DNA from: Myxococcaceae bacterium
GTDB lineage: Bacteria; Myxococcota; Myxococcia; Myxococcales; Myxococcaceae
Length of the DNA: 44,825 nt
Assembly (NCBI GenBank): GCA_019686135.1
Contig: JADGHL010000031.1
Coordinates: forward strand, 1-44,825
Direction: 5' to 3'
Positions 1-11,000 of the stretch are shown here, piece after piece. Under the pieces are notes generated by a model. It made no database searches and was not told the DNA's origin. It saw nothing but the letters and a program-made list of their open reading frames with translations. Within the stretch, counting starts at the first letter, position 1. Each line of letters begins with the position of its first letter. The translations under genes and the position numbers were made by a program.

Positions 1-1
1 C

Positions 2-1951
2 GCGGGTGGGCGCGGCGGGAGTGGCTTCAGCTTCGGCGATCGCGGAGGCGGCCGCGGCGGCCGTGACGGTGGAGGCGGCGGACGGGGCCGGGGAGAGCGC
101 GAGGGCGGCGGCAGCGGCGTGTACCGCATCGCCAGCGAGCTGCCCAACCTCGAGAAGGCGCTGACGAAGGGCGATTTCCCGGCGCAGAAGGCGTCGCTCG
201 AAGCGATTCTCAAGGCGTTGCGCCCGCTGCGGCTGAGCTCGCTCGAGGGCATGGAGCCGGCCACCCGCGGCAAGTTCCTCACGTCGATCGTGCGCGTGCA
301 GCGCCAGGCGCGGCCCGCCGGGTTCGAGGCGCTGCTCGAGCATCAGCGCGCGGCGCAGGCCAGCAAGGCGGGGGCGAAGGCGCCGGACACGGGCAGCGCC
401 CAGGAGGCGGCGCCGCCCGAGACGACCGTGGACGGCCCGCAGGCCGAATCGCCGGCGACGCCGGCACCGGACACAGCGCCCGCTCCCGCAGCGGAGGGCG
501 CGGCCGAAGCCGGGGTGACGTCCGCCGCCGAGGCGGCTGCGGTGCCCAAGGCTGCACCCGCCGAGGGTGCGGCGACTGAGGTGCCGCCGGCCGAGGCTTC
601 GTCTGCGCCCGCCGCGCCGGCGGAAGCGGCGCCCGTCGACGAGAAGGCGCAGGGCTATCAGGACGTCCTGTTCCTCGTGGGGCGGATCTGGCGCGCGGCG
701 GGTGAACCCGAGCGCGCGGCCTCCGCGTTCGAGCTCTCCGGGAAGGCTCCGCCACAGCAGGAGGAGCCGGTGGAGGCGGAGCCTTCGCGCGAGGAGAAGC
801 GGGAGAAGGGCGCGCGCGGCGAGAAGCGTCCGCGCGGCGAACGCCCACCGCGCGAGAAGCGCGACCGTGGCCCTTCGCGCGAGCCGGTGAACATCCCGGT
901 GGGCGGCAACTGGCAGGAGGTGGCGAAGGAGTACGAGGCCGCGGGACGGACCCGCGACGCGGCCCGCGTCCACGAGCGCAACTCGTCGTGGGCGGAGGCG
1001 GCGCGCCTGTTCGAGGCGGGCGGCAACCCGCGCGAGGCGCTCCGCTGCGCGCTCGCGGGCAAGGACACCGAGACCGCTCGGAGGCTCGCCGCCGCGCTGC
1101 CGATCGACCAGGCCCGGCCGGTCCTGGAGAAGGCCGGCGCGTGGGAGATCCTGATGGAGCGCTACGTCGGGGCGAACGACTTCGAGAACGTGGCCCGCCT
1201 CTACGAGCGCTCGCGGCAGTTCGACCAGGCGGCGCTGGCCTGGGAGAAGGCCGGCAAGTTCGGGCTGGCCAGAAAGTCCTACGAGCGCGCCCGCGACTTC
1301 AAGAACGCCCAGCGGGTGAAGAACCTCGAGGTGGACAAGCTGATCGAACGCGGCGACCGGCTGGGCGCGGCGACGCTGCTCGTCCAGAGCGGACGCAAGG
1401 ACGAGGCGGTGGCGGCGCTGCTCGCGGTGCCCGCGCCCAAGGCGTTCCGCTTCATGGAGCGGCTCGGGCTCAACGAGGCGGCCAAAGCGCTCGCCGAGCG
1501 CGAGCTGGCGAAGGCGCTCGAGGAGAAGAAGCCCTCCGCCGCGGCGCGCTGGTACGAGATGCTCGACGACCAGGAGAAGGCCGCCGAGGCGTGGGAACAG
1601 GCGGGCCGGCTGGAGCGGGCGTCGGTCTGCAACGAGAAGTGCGGCAGGCTCAAGAAGGCGGCGGAGCAGGCCGAGGCGGTGGGCGATCTGGACCGCGCGC
1701 AGGATCTCTACCGGCGCGCCGGCGATCCGGAGAACCAGAACCGCGTCGCCGCGCTCCCGCGCCTCTCGCCGGAGGAGCGCAAGAAGCGTCAGCGGGTGAG
1801 CGCCGAGGAAGAGGCCGCCGACCGGGAGCACGCGGCGGCCGAGGAGTCGGGCCGCACCACGCCGGTGTCGTCCGAGGAGACGCCCTCCGAAGAGGCGCCC
1901 ACGGAGCCCGAGCCTGCGGCGGCGCTGGAGCCCCTACCCGGCGAGTCGTGA
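2..1951 (+). CDS. Alpha-solenoid (TPR-like) protein with Gly/Arg-rich segment, 5' partial
   Basis: The reading frame is open from base 2 and codes in the same style as the rest, so the true start is left of the window; the GTG at 119 is internal. The first 39 visible residues are Gly/Arg rich with RGG-type repeats. Then come a short helical stretch, an Ala/Pro/Glu low-complexity linker (about bases 350-640), a basic Arg/Lys/Glu linker (about 780-880), and from about base 900 a run of helix pairs resembling degenerate TPR units (patterns such as ARLFEAGG, ARLYERSRQFDQAA, AWEQAGRLERA). The tail is acidic. No enzyme motif is visible. It sits 111 bases upstream of the giant TPR gene in the same direction. 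RGG plus solenoid suggests a scaffold, perhaps nucleic-acid binding, but that is inference. The product is not recognised. Confidence 0.8.
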   Translation, partial: AGGRGGSGFSFGDRGGGRGGRDGGGGGRGRGEREGGGSGVYRIASELPNLEKALTKGDFPAQKASLEAILKALRPLRLSSLEGMEPATRGKFLTSIVRVQRQARPAGFEALLEHQRAAQASKAGAKAPDTGSAQEAAPPETTVDGPQAESPATPAPDTAPAPAAEGAAEAGVTSAAEAAAVPKAAPAEGAATEVPPAEASSAPAAPAEAAPVDEKAQGYQDVLFLVGRIWRAAGEPERAASAFELSGKAPPQQEEPVEAEPSREEKREKGARGEKRPRGERPPREKRDRGPSREPVNIPVGGNWQEVAKEYEAAGRTRDAARVHERNSSWAEAARLFEAGGNPREALRCALAGKDTETARRLAAALPIDQARPVLEKAGAWEILMERYVGANDFENVARLYERSRQFDQAALAWEKAGKFGLARKSYERARDFKNAQRVKNLEVDKLIERGDRLGAATLLVQSGRKDEAVAALLAVPAPKAFRFMERLGLNEAAKALAERELAKALEEKKPSAAARWYEMLDDQEKAAEAWEQAGRLERASVCNEKCGRLKKAAEQAEAVGDLDRAQDLYRRAGDPENQNRVAALPRLSPEERKKRQRVSAEEEAADREHAAAEESGRTTPVSSEETPSEEAPTEPEPAAALEPLPGES

Positions 1952-2037
1952 GATTTTGCAGTGCCGGCAGACTCACGGGCGCGGCCGGCCGGTCTGCGCC
2001 CGTGCGGCCATTCCGTCAGTAGTTCCCGAGAGTTGCG

Positions 2038-2046
2038 TGCTACGCT
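2038..2046 (+). promoter_or_regulatory. Extended -10-like box upstream of the giant TPR gene
   Basis: TGCTACGCT ends 16 bases before the ATG at 2063. No Shine-Dalgarno sequence is present between it and the start. The same TGCTAnnnT form recurs upstream of other genes here (33818, and 40185 on the minus strand). No good -35 match is visible. Confidence 0.4.
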
Positions 2047-2062
2047 GCGCGCTCGCGGCCCC

Positions 2063-5000
2063 ATGGAAAACCGAACGCAGGACGCGTCCTTCGCCGACGC
2101 GGAGGCACAGCTCGAAAAAGCGGGGCGCGTCGAGGAGCTGATCCGGCTGTACGAGACCCGCGCCCGCGAGGTGCCGATCAGCGCGGAAGTCGGGCGGCTG
2201 TTGCACAAAGCCGGCGAGCTCGCGCGCGATCGTCTCAAGCGCTTCGACCGCGCCGAGGACTTCTTCCGCCGCGCCGCCCTCGCCGATCCCTCGGAGCGCG
2301 CACCGCTCATTGGCCTCAAGAGCCTCTTTGAACAGAAGCAGGACGCGCAGGGCCTGGCGGAGACGCTGGAGCGGCTGGGCGCGCACTCGAAAGGCGTGGA
2401 GGCGGCGGCGCTGTTTCTGCGCGCGGCGGATCTGTACGAACAGAAGCTCGGCCGCCGCGACCGGGCGATCCTCTGTCTGCAGCAGGCCACGCGCGCCGAT
2501 CCGCAGGCCCGCGAGGCGTATGACCGGATCCGCCGGATCCTGATGGCGGACTTCAAGCTCCAGTCCGCGTTCGAGTGCCTCGAGCGGCAGCGTGCCGCGC
2601 TCGGCGGGGGCAAGTCGCTCGCGGAGCCGTACACCGAGATCGCCGAAGCGGCGCTGGACATGCCGGAGGCGCACCCACTGGGGCTGCGCGCCGCGCACAT
2701 CGCGCTCGAGCTGGATCCGGCGTTCGACCGCGCCCAGGCGGCGATCCGGGCGATCGAGTCGTCGAAGGAGAACTGGAAGACGCGGGTGCGCGTCTTGCGC
2801 CAGGACTCGCTGGAGGAGCGCGACCGCCGCAAGGCCGCGTACCTCTCCCTCGCGGTGGCCCGGCTGCACGCGGCGTGGGATCCGAAGGGCCGGGCGCGGA
2901 TGAAGGACGCGCTCGATCGCTGCTTCCTTCTGTGGCCGGCGATGCCGGACGCGCTCGACCTCATGGTGCGCACTGCCGAGGCCGACGGCGCGCTCCCTGC
3001 CGCGGAGCAGGCCATCGAGAAGATGGCCACCGCGTACAAGGAGAAGACCGCGCAGGTGGACCTGTGGCTCTACCTGGGCCAGCTGCGCCTCACGCGCCTC
3101 GACGACAAGGTCCGCGCGCTCGAGGCCTTCGAGAAGGCCACCCGCATCGACCTCTCCCGCACCGACGCGGTGAGCCTGTGTGCCGAGCAGCTGCTCGAAC
3201 AGGGGCGGACGCACGAGGCGATCGCCCTCTACGAGCGGCACCTGCCCGCGCTCAAGGATCGCCAGCAGCAGATCTCCTTGCGGTTGCGGATCGCCCGGCT
3301 GTGCACGACGGTGCTGCGGAATCCGTCGGCGGCGCGCACCCACCTCGAGGCCGCGCTGGCGCTCGAGCCGCACTCGGCCAACGCCGCCTTCGAGCTGTGC
3401 CGGATCCTCGCCGAAGCGGCGGACGCGGAGGCGATCGCCCCGCTCCTGGAGCTGGCGCTCCTCGCGCCGCGCCCGGTCAGCGAACGGGTGTCTCTGTGCG
3501 AGGGCGTGGCGCTCCTGTGCGAGGAGCGCGGCGAGGCGAAGAAGGCCTTCGAGGCGCTCGCGCGCGCGCTCGTGCTCGATCCGGCGAACCCGTCGCTGTT
3601 GCAGGGCGCCGCCGAGCACGCGCAGAAGGCGAACGCGGCCGGGGAGCTGGCCCTCTGGCTACGCCGCGCGGCCACCAACGCGCCGGGCGACGCGGCGACG
3701 GCGTTGTGGCGGAACGTGGGCCGGCTGTTGTCGACGCCCGAGGCGGATCCGGCCCTCTGGCGCGAGGCATGGGAGGAGGTGCTCCGGCTCTCTCCGGGCG
3801 ACGGCGAAGCCACCGCGGCGCTGAGGGCGCTGCAACAGGCGGCGCAGGCCGCTGCACCCGGACCCGCCGACGAGAAGGCCCGTCTCGAGGCGGAGGCGCG
3901 TGCGCTCGAGGCGAAGGGCGCCGATCCGGAGGCGGCGATCGTCCTGTACCGCCGGATCCTGGAGCTGGCGCCGGACGACGTGACCGCGCTCAAGCGCCTC
4001 GGTGCGGCGTGCGCGGCGCTCGGCCGGTGGGAGGATGTCGCGTACGTCGCCGCGCGGATGGCGGAGCTGTCCCTCACGCCCGCCGAACAGCAGGAGTGGC
4101 GCGCGCGGCTGGCCCAGGTCTACTCCGAACGGCTCGGCCGGCGGGACGAGGCGGCGGGGCTCTACCTTGCGCTTCTGGCCGAAGGGGTCCGCACCGAGCC
4201 CATCCTCAACGCGCTGGAGAAGCTGGCGCGCGCGCACGTGCGCGAGGCGGAGATCGCCCGCGCGCTCGCGCCAATCTACGAGACCGCGGGCGATCACCAG
4301 CGGCGAGCGGCCTCGCTTCTGGTGCAGCTGTCCACCACGAAGGACCGTTCCGAGCAGAAGTCTCTCATCCGCGCGCTGGCCGGGCTCCACGAACAGGCGC
4401 TGATGGACGGGCGCGCCGCGCTCTCGTTCTGGTTGCGGGGGATCGCCCTGGATCCGTCCGACGGATCGATGCGCACCGAAGCCGTGCGCCTTGCGCGCGA
4501 TCTCCACGCCCAGGCCGAGGTGGCTCGCCAGTGGATCGACCTCGCCGGGCGGCTCTCCGACGCGGAAGCGGCCAGCGCGCTGTTCCTGGAGGCGGCGGAG
4601 CTGGCGGAGGAGGCAAGGTCGCCCGAAGACGCGATCCACGCGCTCCAGGCCGCGTTGATGAGCCGGCCGGGCGACCCGGAGATCTTCACGCGGCTCCTAT
4701 CGCTCCTTCAGGGCTCGCGGCGGCTGCAGGAGGCAGAAGGCCTGGTGCGGCGCCGGCTGGAGGCGCTCGCCGGGGACCAGACGCCCGCCGCCATGTCCGA
4801 GCGGCTCCGGCTCCTTTTGTCGCTCTGCGACGTGCGCGCGGAGCTGGGCCGGCCCGCCGACGCCGCGGACGCGCTCAAGGAGGCGCTCGCCGCCGGCGCG
4901 GACGAGGCCGAACACCTTCCCCGGCTGTGCGACCTGTACGCGCAGGCGGGACGCAACACCGAGCTCGCATGGGCGCTGGCGCGGCACATCCAGCTCGCGC

Positions 5001-8000
5001 AGACCCTGGGGGATGCCGATCTCGTGGCGCGGCTTTCGCTGCGTCGCGCGCAGGTTCTGGAGGCAGCTTTGGGTGACCGCTCCGCGGCCGTAAAGAACTA
5101 CTCGGACATCCTGCGTCAGAAGCCGTCGGACCCCGACGCGCTCGCGGCGCTGGAAGCGCTCCTGGAGGATCCCGACTGCGCCGCGGAGGCGGCGCACGCG
5201 CTCGCCCCGGCGTACGAGGCGGTCAACGACCACCGCAAGCTCGTCCACGCGCTCGACCGGATCGCCGCCGGCGCGAAGGCCACGGACGAGAAGGTGGCCG
5301 CGCTCCGGAAGGCCGCCGAAGTGCACCTCGTCCACCTGCGCCAGCCGGAGATGGCGTTTGCCGCGTTGATGCGTGCGGTGCAGGTGTTCCCGCTGGATGG
5401 GGGCCTGCGCTCTGCCGCGCGCCAGGCGGCCGAGGACGCGGATCTGCTCCCCGAGTTCGCGGAGCAGCTGGAGGAGCTGACCGCGCGCGCGGAGGGTGCG
5501 GTGGCCGCGGCGCTGCACCGCGAGCTCGCCGACCTCTACGAGAAGAAGCTGGACGACCGCGATCGGGCGATCGCCCACCTCCGCGCGGTGCTCGCGCAGG
5601 AGCCCGCCCACCTCGACGCGCTCAAGGCGCTGCAGCGATTGCATCGCGGCGCGGAGGCGTGGGCGGCGCTGGCGGAGGTGCTGGAGCAGATGGCCGCGGT
5701 GGCACCCACGCCGGCCGAACGGATCGCCGCCCTGCGCGAAGCCGCCACGCTCCACGAGCAGAAGCTCACCGACACCGAGAGCGCCGCGGCGGCGTGGCGC
5801 CGCATCGCCGAGGCCGACGCGCTGGACCGCGAAGCCGCGCTCGCGCTCGATCGGCTCTACACCCAGGCGGAGGATCCGCGGGGGCTGGCGTTCGCGCTCG
5901 AGTTGCGCCGGGCTCAGGAGGGCCAGTCCCCCCAGGGCCGCGAGGTCGCGTTCCGGCTGGCCGGTCTCAAGCGCGCCGTGCTGGGCGATCCCCGCGCCGC
6001 GCTCAGTCTCTACCGGCAGATCCTCGACGAGGACCCCGGCCACGCCGGCACGCGCGAGGTGCTGGAGCAGTGGGCGCGTTCGGACGTCGAGCTCTCCGCC
6101 GCGGCGATGGAGGTGCTCGACCCGGTCCTGGCCAGAGCGGGCGATCACGCGCGGCGGATCGCTCTGCGCGAGGCGCGGCTCGGGTTCGCGCTCACCGAGG
6201 AGAAGGCCCGTCTGGCGGAGGAGATCCGCCGGATCGCGGAGGTGGACCTGGGGCAGCCGGAAGCGGCCTTCATGGTGGCGCTGAAGGCATTCTCCTGGAA
6301 CATCGACCGCGAGCGGGTGCAGGCGGATCTGGAGCGGCTGGCGAAGATCACCGGCTCCTGGGACGACCTCGCCGACATCTACGAGGCCGCCGCCGACGAG
6401 CTGTTGCCGGGCGATCCGCAGCTTGCGGGCCTGTTGCGCCGCGCCGCCGAGCTGCGCGAACAGCTCGGCGAGACCGAGGAGGCCACCCGCCTGTGGAAGC
6501 AGGTGCAGGAGGAGCTCCCGCAGGATCGCGCGGCGCTGGAGGCGCTCACCCGGCTGTACGAACAGACCTCCAACGCGCGCAACCTCTCGGAGGTCTACGC
6601 GCGACAGGCGCAGCTCGCCCAGGAGCCGCCGGACAAGCGCGAGCTGTTGCAGAAGGCCGCGCTGGCGTACGAATCCGCCGGCGACGACGCCAACGCCATC
6701 GAGTCGTTCAAGGCGGCGCTGGCGATCGAGGTCACCCGGGCGGCGCTGGAGGGGCTGGACCGCCTCTACGGGCGAACGCGCCAGCACACCGCGCAGGCGG
6801 ATGTGCTGGACCAGCTCGTGCAGCTGGCCCCGGGAGCGGAGGAGAAGCGTCAGTACCGCCTGCGGCGCGCGCAGCTTCTGGAGAAGGGCGGCCAGTACGC
6901 CGAGGCGCTGGACGAATACCTCCGGGTGCTGGAGGTCGCGCCTTCCGATCCCGGCGCGGTGCAGGGGTTGGAGCGCCTCATGCAGGTGGAGGCGGTGCGG
7001 GCGCAGGTGGCCTCGCACCTCGAGCCCGTCTACCGGTCGCTCAACGACCGCCGCAAGCTCGCCGAGGTGCTCGACCTGCGCCTTGCGACCGCGCGCGCCG
7101 AGGATCGGCCCGCGCTCATCGCGGAGATCGCCACGCTGCGCGAGGCTTTGGGCGAAAAGTCACTCGCCTTCGCCGCCCGGTTGCGCGCGTTCACCGAGGC
7201 GCCGGAGGACGAGGGGGCGCGCGCGGAGCTGGAGCGGCTGGCGGCGGACACCGGCGCCTTCGAGGAGCTCGCCGGCGCGTACGAAGACGCCATCGAACGG
7301 GGGGCGCCCGAACCGCTGGCGGTGGAGCTGTGGCGCAAGCTCGCCGCCGTGTACCTCGAGCGGCTCGAGCGGCCGGATCTCGCCGCCCGTGCGCTGGAGG
7401 AGGTGGCCCGGCGCGTCCCGGACGACCTCGTGGTGCTCGACACGCTCGCGCGCATCTACCGGAAGTCGAAGCAGTTCCGCGAGCTGGCCCACGTGATGCG
7501 CCGCCAGGTGGGCGCGCACCCTTCCCTCGAAGAGCAGGTCAACATCCTCTTCGAGCTGGGAAACCTCGCCGAGGAGCAGCTGCACGATAAGGCGATCGCC
7601 GCGAAGTGCTACCAGGCGATCCTCGACCGCAAGCCGTCCGACCTGAACGCCTTCAAGCTCCTCGGCCGCGTGCTCCAGGAGACCGAGCGCTACCCGGAGC
7701 TGGCGCAGCTCATCGAGAAGGAGATCGCGCTGGCCGAGTCGCGCGGGGCCGTCGAAGAGGCGCTGGAGCTCACCGTCCGGCTGGGCCGGCTCAAGCACTC
7801 GCGCCTGGGCGATCCCCGCAGCGGACTGGAGCTCTTCCAGAAGGTGCTCTCGCGCAAACCGCAACACGCCGGGGCGATCGGCGCGCTGGAGGAGCTGGCG
7901 AAGAGTGACAGCGCGCTCCGGGGCGAGGCGGCCAGTGCGCTGGAACCGGTGTTCGCCGGCGGGGGCGATCACCTCAAGCTCGTGCAGATGCTGGAGTCGC

Positions 8001-11000
8001 GGGTCTCCTCCGAAACCGTGCCGAAGGCGCGCGCCGAGCTACTGCGGCGGATGGCGGACATCTACGCCCAGCACCTCGACTCGCCGGAGCAGGCGTTCAT
8101 CACCGCCACGCGCGCGCTCAGAGAGCTGCCGGACGATCCGGAGTCTCTGGCCCTGTGCATCCACTGGGCGAAGCCGGCGGACGCAGAGGACGCGCTGGTG
8201 GAGACCCTGGAGGAGGTGGCGCCGCGGGCCACCACGCCCACGGCGCGCGCTGCCCTCTACCGGGCGCTCGCCCAGGCGAAGGTGCGCGAGGGCGATCCGG
8301 AGGCCGCGCTCGAGGCGTGGCGCAAGGTGGTGGAGGCCACGCCGGAGGACGCCCAGGCGCTGGAGGAGATGGGCCGGCTGCTCGCGGCCCAGAACCGCGC
8401 GCCGGAGCTTCTGGAGGTCTTGCGCCGTCAGCTCTCCACCGCCGAGTCTCCGGAGCGCCGCGCCGCGCTGCTCTTCCAGATCGGCACGCTCCAGGCGGAC
8501 ACGCTCATGGATACGGCCGGGGCGCTGGCCACCTTCCGCCGGCTGATCGAGCTCAACCCGGAGGACGCGCGCGCGCTGGAGCGGATGGACGCTCTGTGCG
8601 CCGCGAACGAGCGCTGGACCGAGCTGGCGGACGTGCTCACCCGGAGGATCGCCCTTCTCGGTGGGGACACCTCCGCCGCGGCGCTGGAGCTGAAGTTCCG
8701 CCTCGGCCAGGTGCGCGAGGCGCGGCTGATGGATCGCCTCGGCGCGCTGGATGCGTACACCGAGCTGCTCGCCGTCGATCCGCGCCACCCCGGCGCGCTC
8801 GGGCGGGTGGAGGCGATGGTGGAGCGCGAGCCGCAGAACGTCGCCGCGTCGGACGTGCTGTTGCGCGCGTACCGGGCCAGCGGCGAGGCGCAGAAGCTGG
8901 CGCAGCTTCTGGAATCGCGCGCCGGGCTCTCCCAGGACTCGTGGGAGCGGAAGGGCTTCCTCCTCGAGCTGGCGCAGCTGCGGCTGGAGGTGCAGGACGA
9001 GCCCGAGCTGGCGTTCATGTCGCTCCTGCGCGCGTTCCGCGAGGATCCGAACGACGCGGACGTGCGCGCGCGGCTGGAGCGCGCCGCCGACGCGGCGAAG
9101 ACCTGGGACGAGCTGGCCGGCGTCTACGAGGAGGATCTGCCCCGCATCGCCGAGGCGAAAGACGCCGCCGAGCTGTGCCTGAAGCTCGGGCACCTGAACG
9201 ATCAACGCCTCGGCGACGCGGCGCGGGCGGTGGAGTTCTTCGAGAAGGCGCGCACGCTCGACCCGGCGCTGTGGGAGGCGCGGGCGCTCGTGCCGCTGGA
9301 GCGGCTGTACAACCAGCTCAACCGCGCGGACCGGCTGGCGGAGGTGCTGGAGCTTCTGGCGAAGAACGCCGAGGCGCCGCAGGACCGGATCGGCTACCTG
9401 TTCCGTCTGGGCCAGCTCGCGCAGGAGATCCTGGACAGCCCGGACCGCGCCGCCCAGGCGTACGAGGCGATCCTCGAGCTGGATCCGAACCACCTCGCCT
9501 CCGCGCGGCTCCTGGAGCAGCTCTACGAGGAGAGCCACCACTCGGACCGGCTCTACCGGATCCTCGAGCACATGCGGGACCGGGTGCAGGGCCCGGAGAA
9601 GGAGCGGGTCCTGCAGAAGATGGCGGCGCTCTCCGCCGACGCCATCGGCGATGTGGCCGGGTCGATCGCCATCTACCGCGACCTTTTGCAGAAGAACCCG
9701 CGCAACGAACAGGCCTTCGCCGCGCTGGAGGCGCTTCTGGAGAAGGCGCAGCAGTACGACGCTTTGCGCGAGCTGCTCGAGAACAAGCTCAAGGCCACGA
9801 TCGATCCGCGCGAGCTGGTGCGCCTCAACGACCGGCTGGGCCGCGTGGTGTGGAAGCTCGCCGGCAAGCCGGAGGAGGCGGTCCCGTACTTCAAGGCGGC
9901 GCTGGAGCGCGACGCGCGGCACCGCGGGGCGCTGGAGGCGCTCCGGGAGATTTACGAGGCGGGCGATCAGAAGGACGACCTCGTGGTCGTCCTGCGCCGG
10001 CTGGTGCCGCTGGCGGAGGACGCGCAGGCCGTCAAGCGGGTGCGGATCCGGCTCGCCGAGGTGCTGGCTGCGCTGCAGCGCCGCGAGGAGGCGCTGGACG
10101 CCGCGCGGCGCGCGCTGGAGGTGGAGCCGCACGCGCCGGCGGAGCTGGATGCGGTCTACCAGGTGTTCGTCTCGCTCAGGGCCTTCGGCGACGCGGCGCG
10201 GGCGCTGGAGCTGCGCGCCGACGCCCTTCTGCTTCAGGAGCAGAAGGACGCTGCGGTACAGACGCTCTTCGAGCTGGCGGACCTCTGGCGGGGTTCCGGC
10301 GGCCGGCCGGAGAGCGCCGGCCCTGCGCTGGAGCGCATCCTCGAGCTGGATCCGGCGAACCGGACCGCCTACGAGCAGGCGCGCGAGCTGTACCAGCGCG
10401 GCAACGACTGGCGCGCCTGGGCGCAGGTCACCGATCGCTACCTGCCGAACCTCGTTACGGAAGAGGAGAAGCTCGCCACGCTGCGCGAGCTCATCTCCGT
10501 CCAGGAGCACAAGCTCGGCCAGAAGGACGTGGCCTTCCTCTCCGCCTGCCGCGCGCTGCAGCTGAACCCGGCCGACGACGCGATCCGCCAGGAGGTGGAG
10601 CGGCTGGCGGATGAGACGGGGTCGCACGAGGAGCTGGCGGCGGTCTACGAGGAGGTGGCGGACGAGCTCCCGCGCGGGCCGCTCGCCGAACGGCTCTACC
10701 TCACCCTGGCGAAGGTCCACGATCTCAAGTTGGACGACGCCGCGGCGGCGGAGGCGGCGCTCCGGAAGATCCTCGAGTTCGACCCCACCAACCAGGTGGC
10801 CCTGGACACGCTGGCCGCGATGTTCAGCCGGCGCGGGCGGAACAAGGAGTACGTCGTCGCGCTCGAACAGCAGCTGGAGACCGCCGGGTCGATCGAACAG
10901 CGCAAGTCCATCCTCCGGGAGATCGCCCGGGTGTTCGACGACCGGCTGGGCGATCCGGGCGAGGCGGCGCACGCGCTGTTGCGCGCGCTCGAGCTCGAGG

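Noticed and set aside
119-121. GTG as start of the first gene
   Set aside because: The frame stays open and coding-like to the left edge and no ribosome site precedes the GTG.
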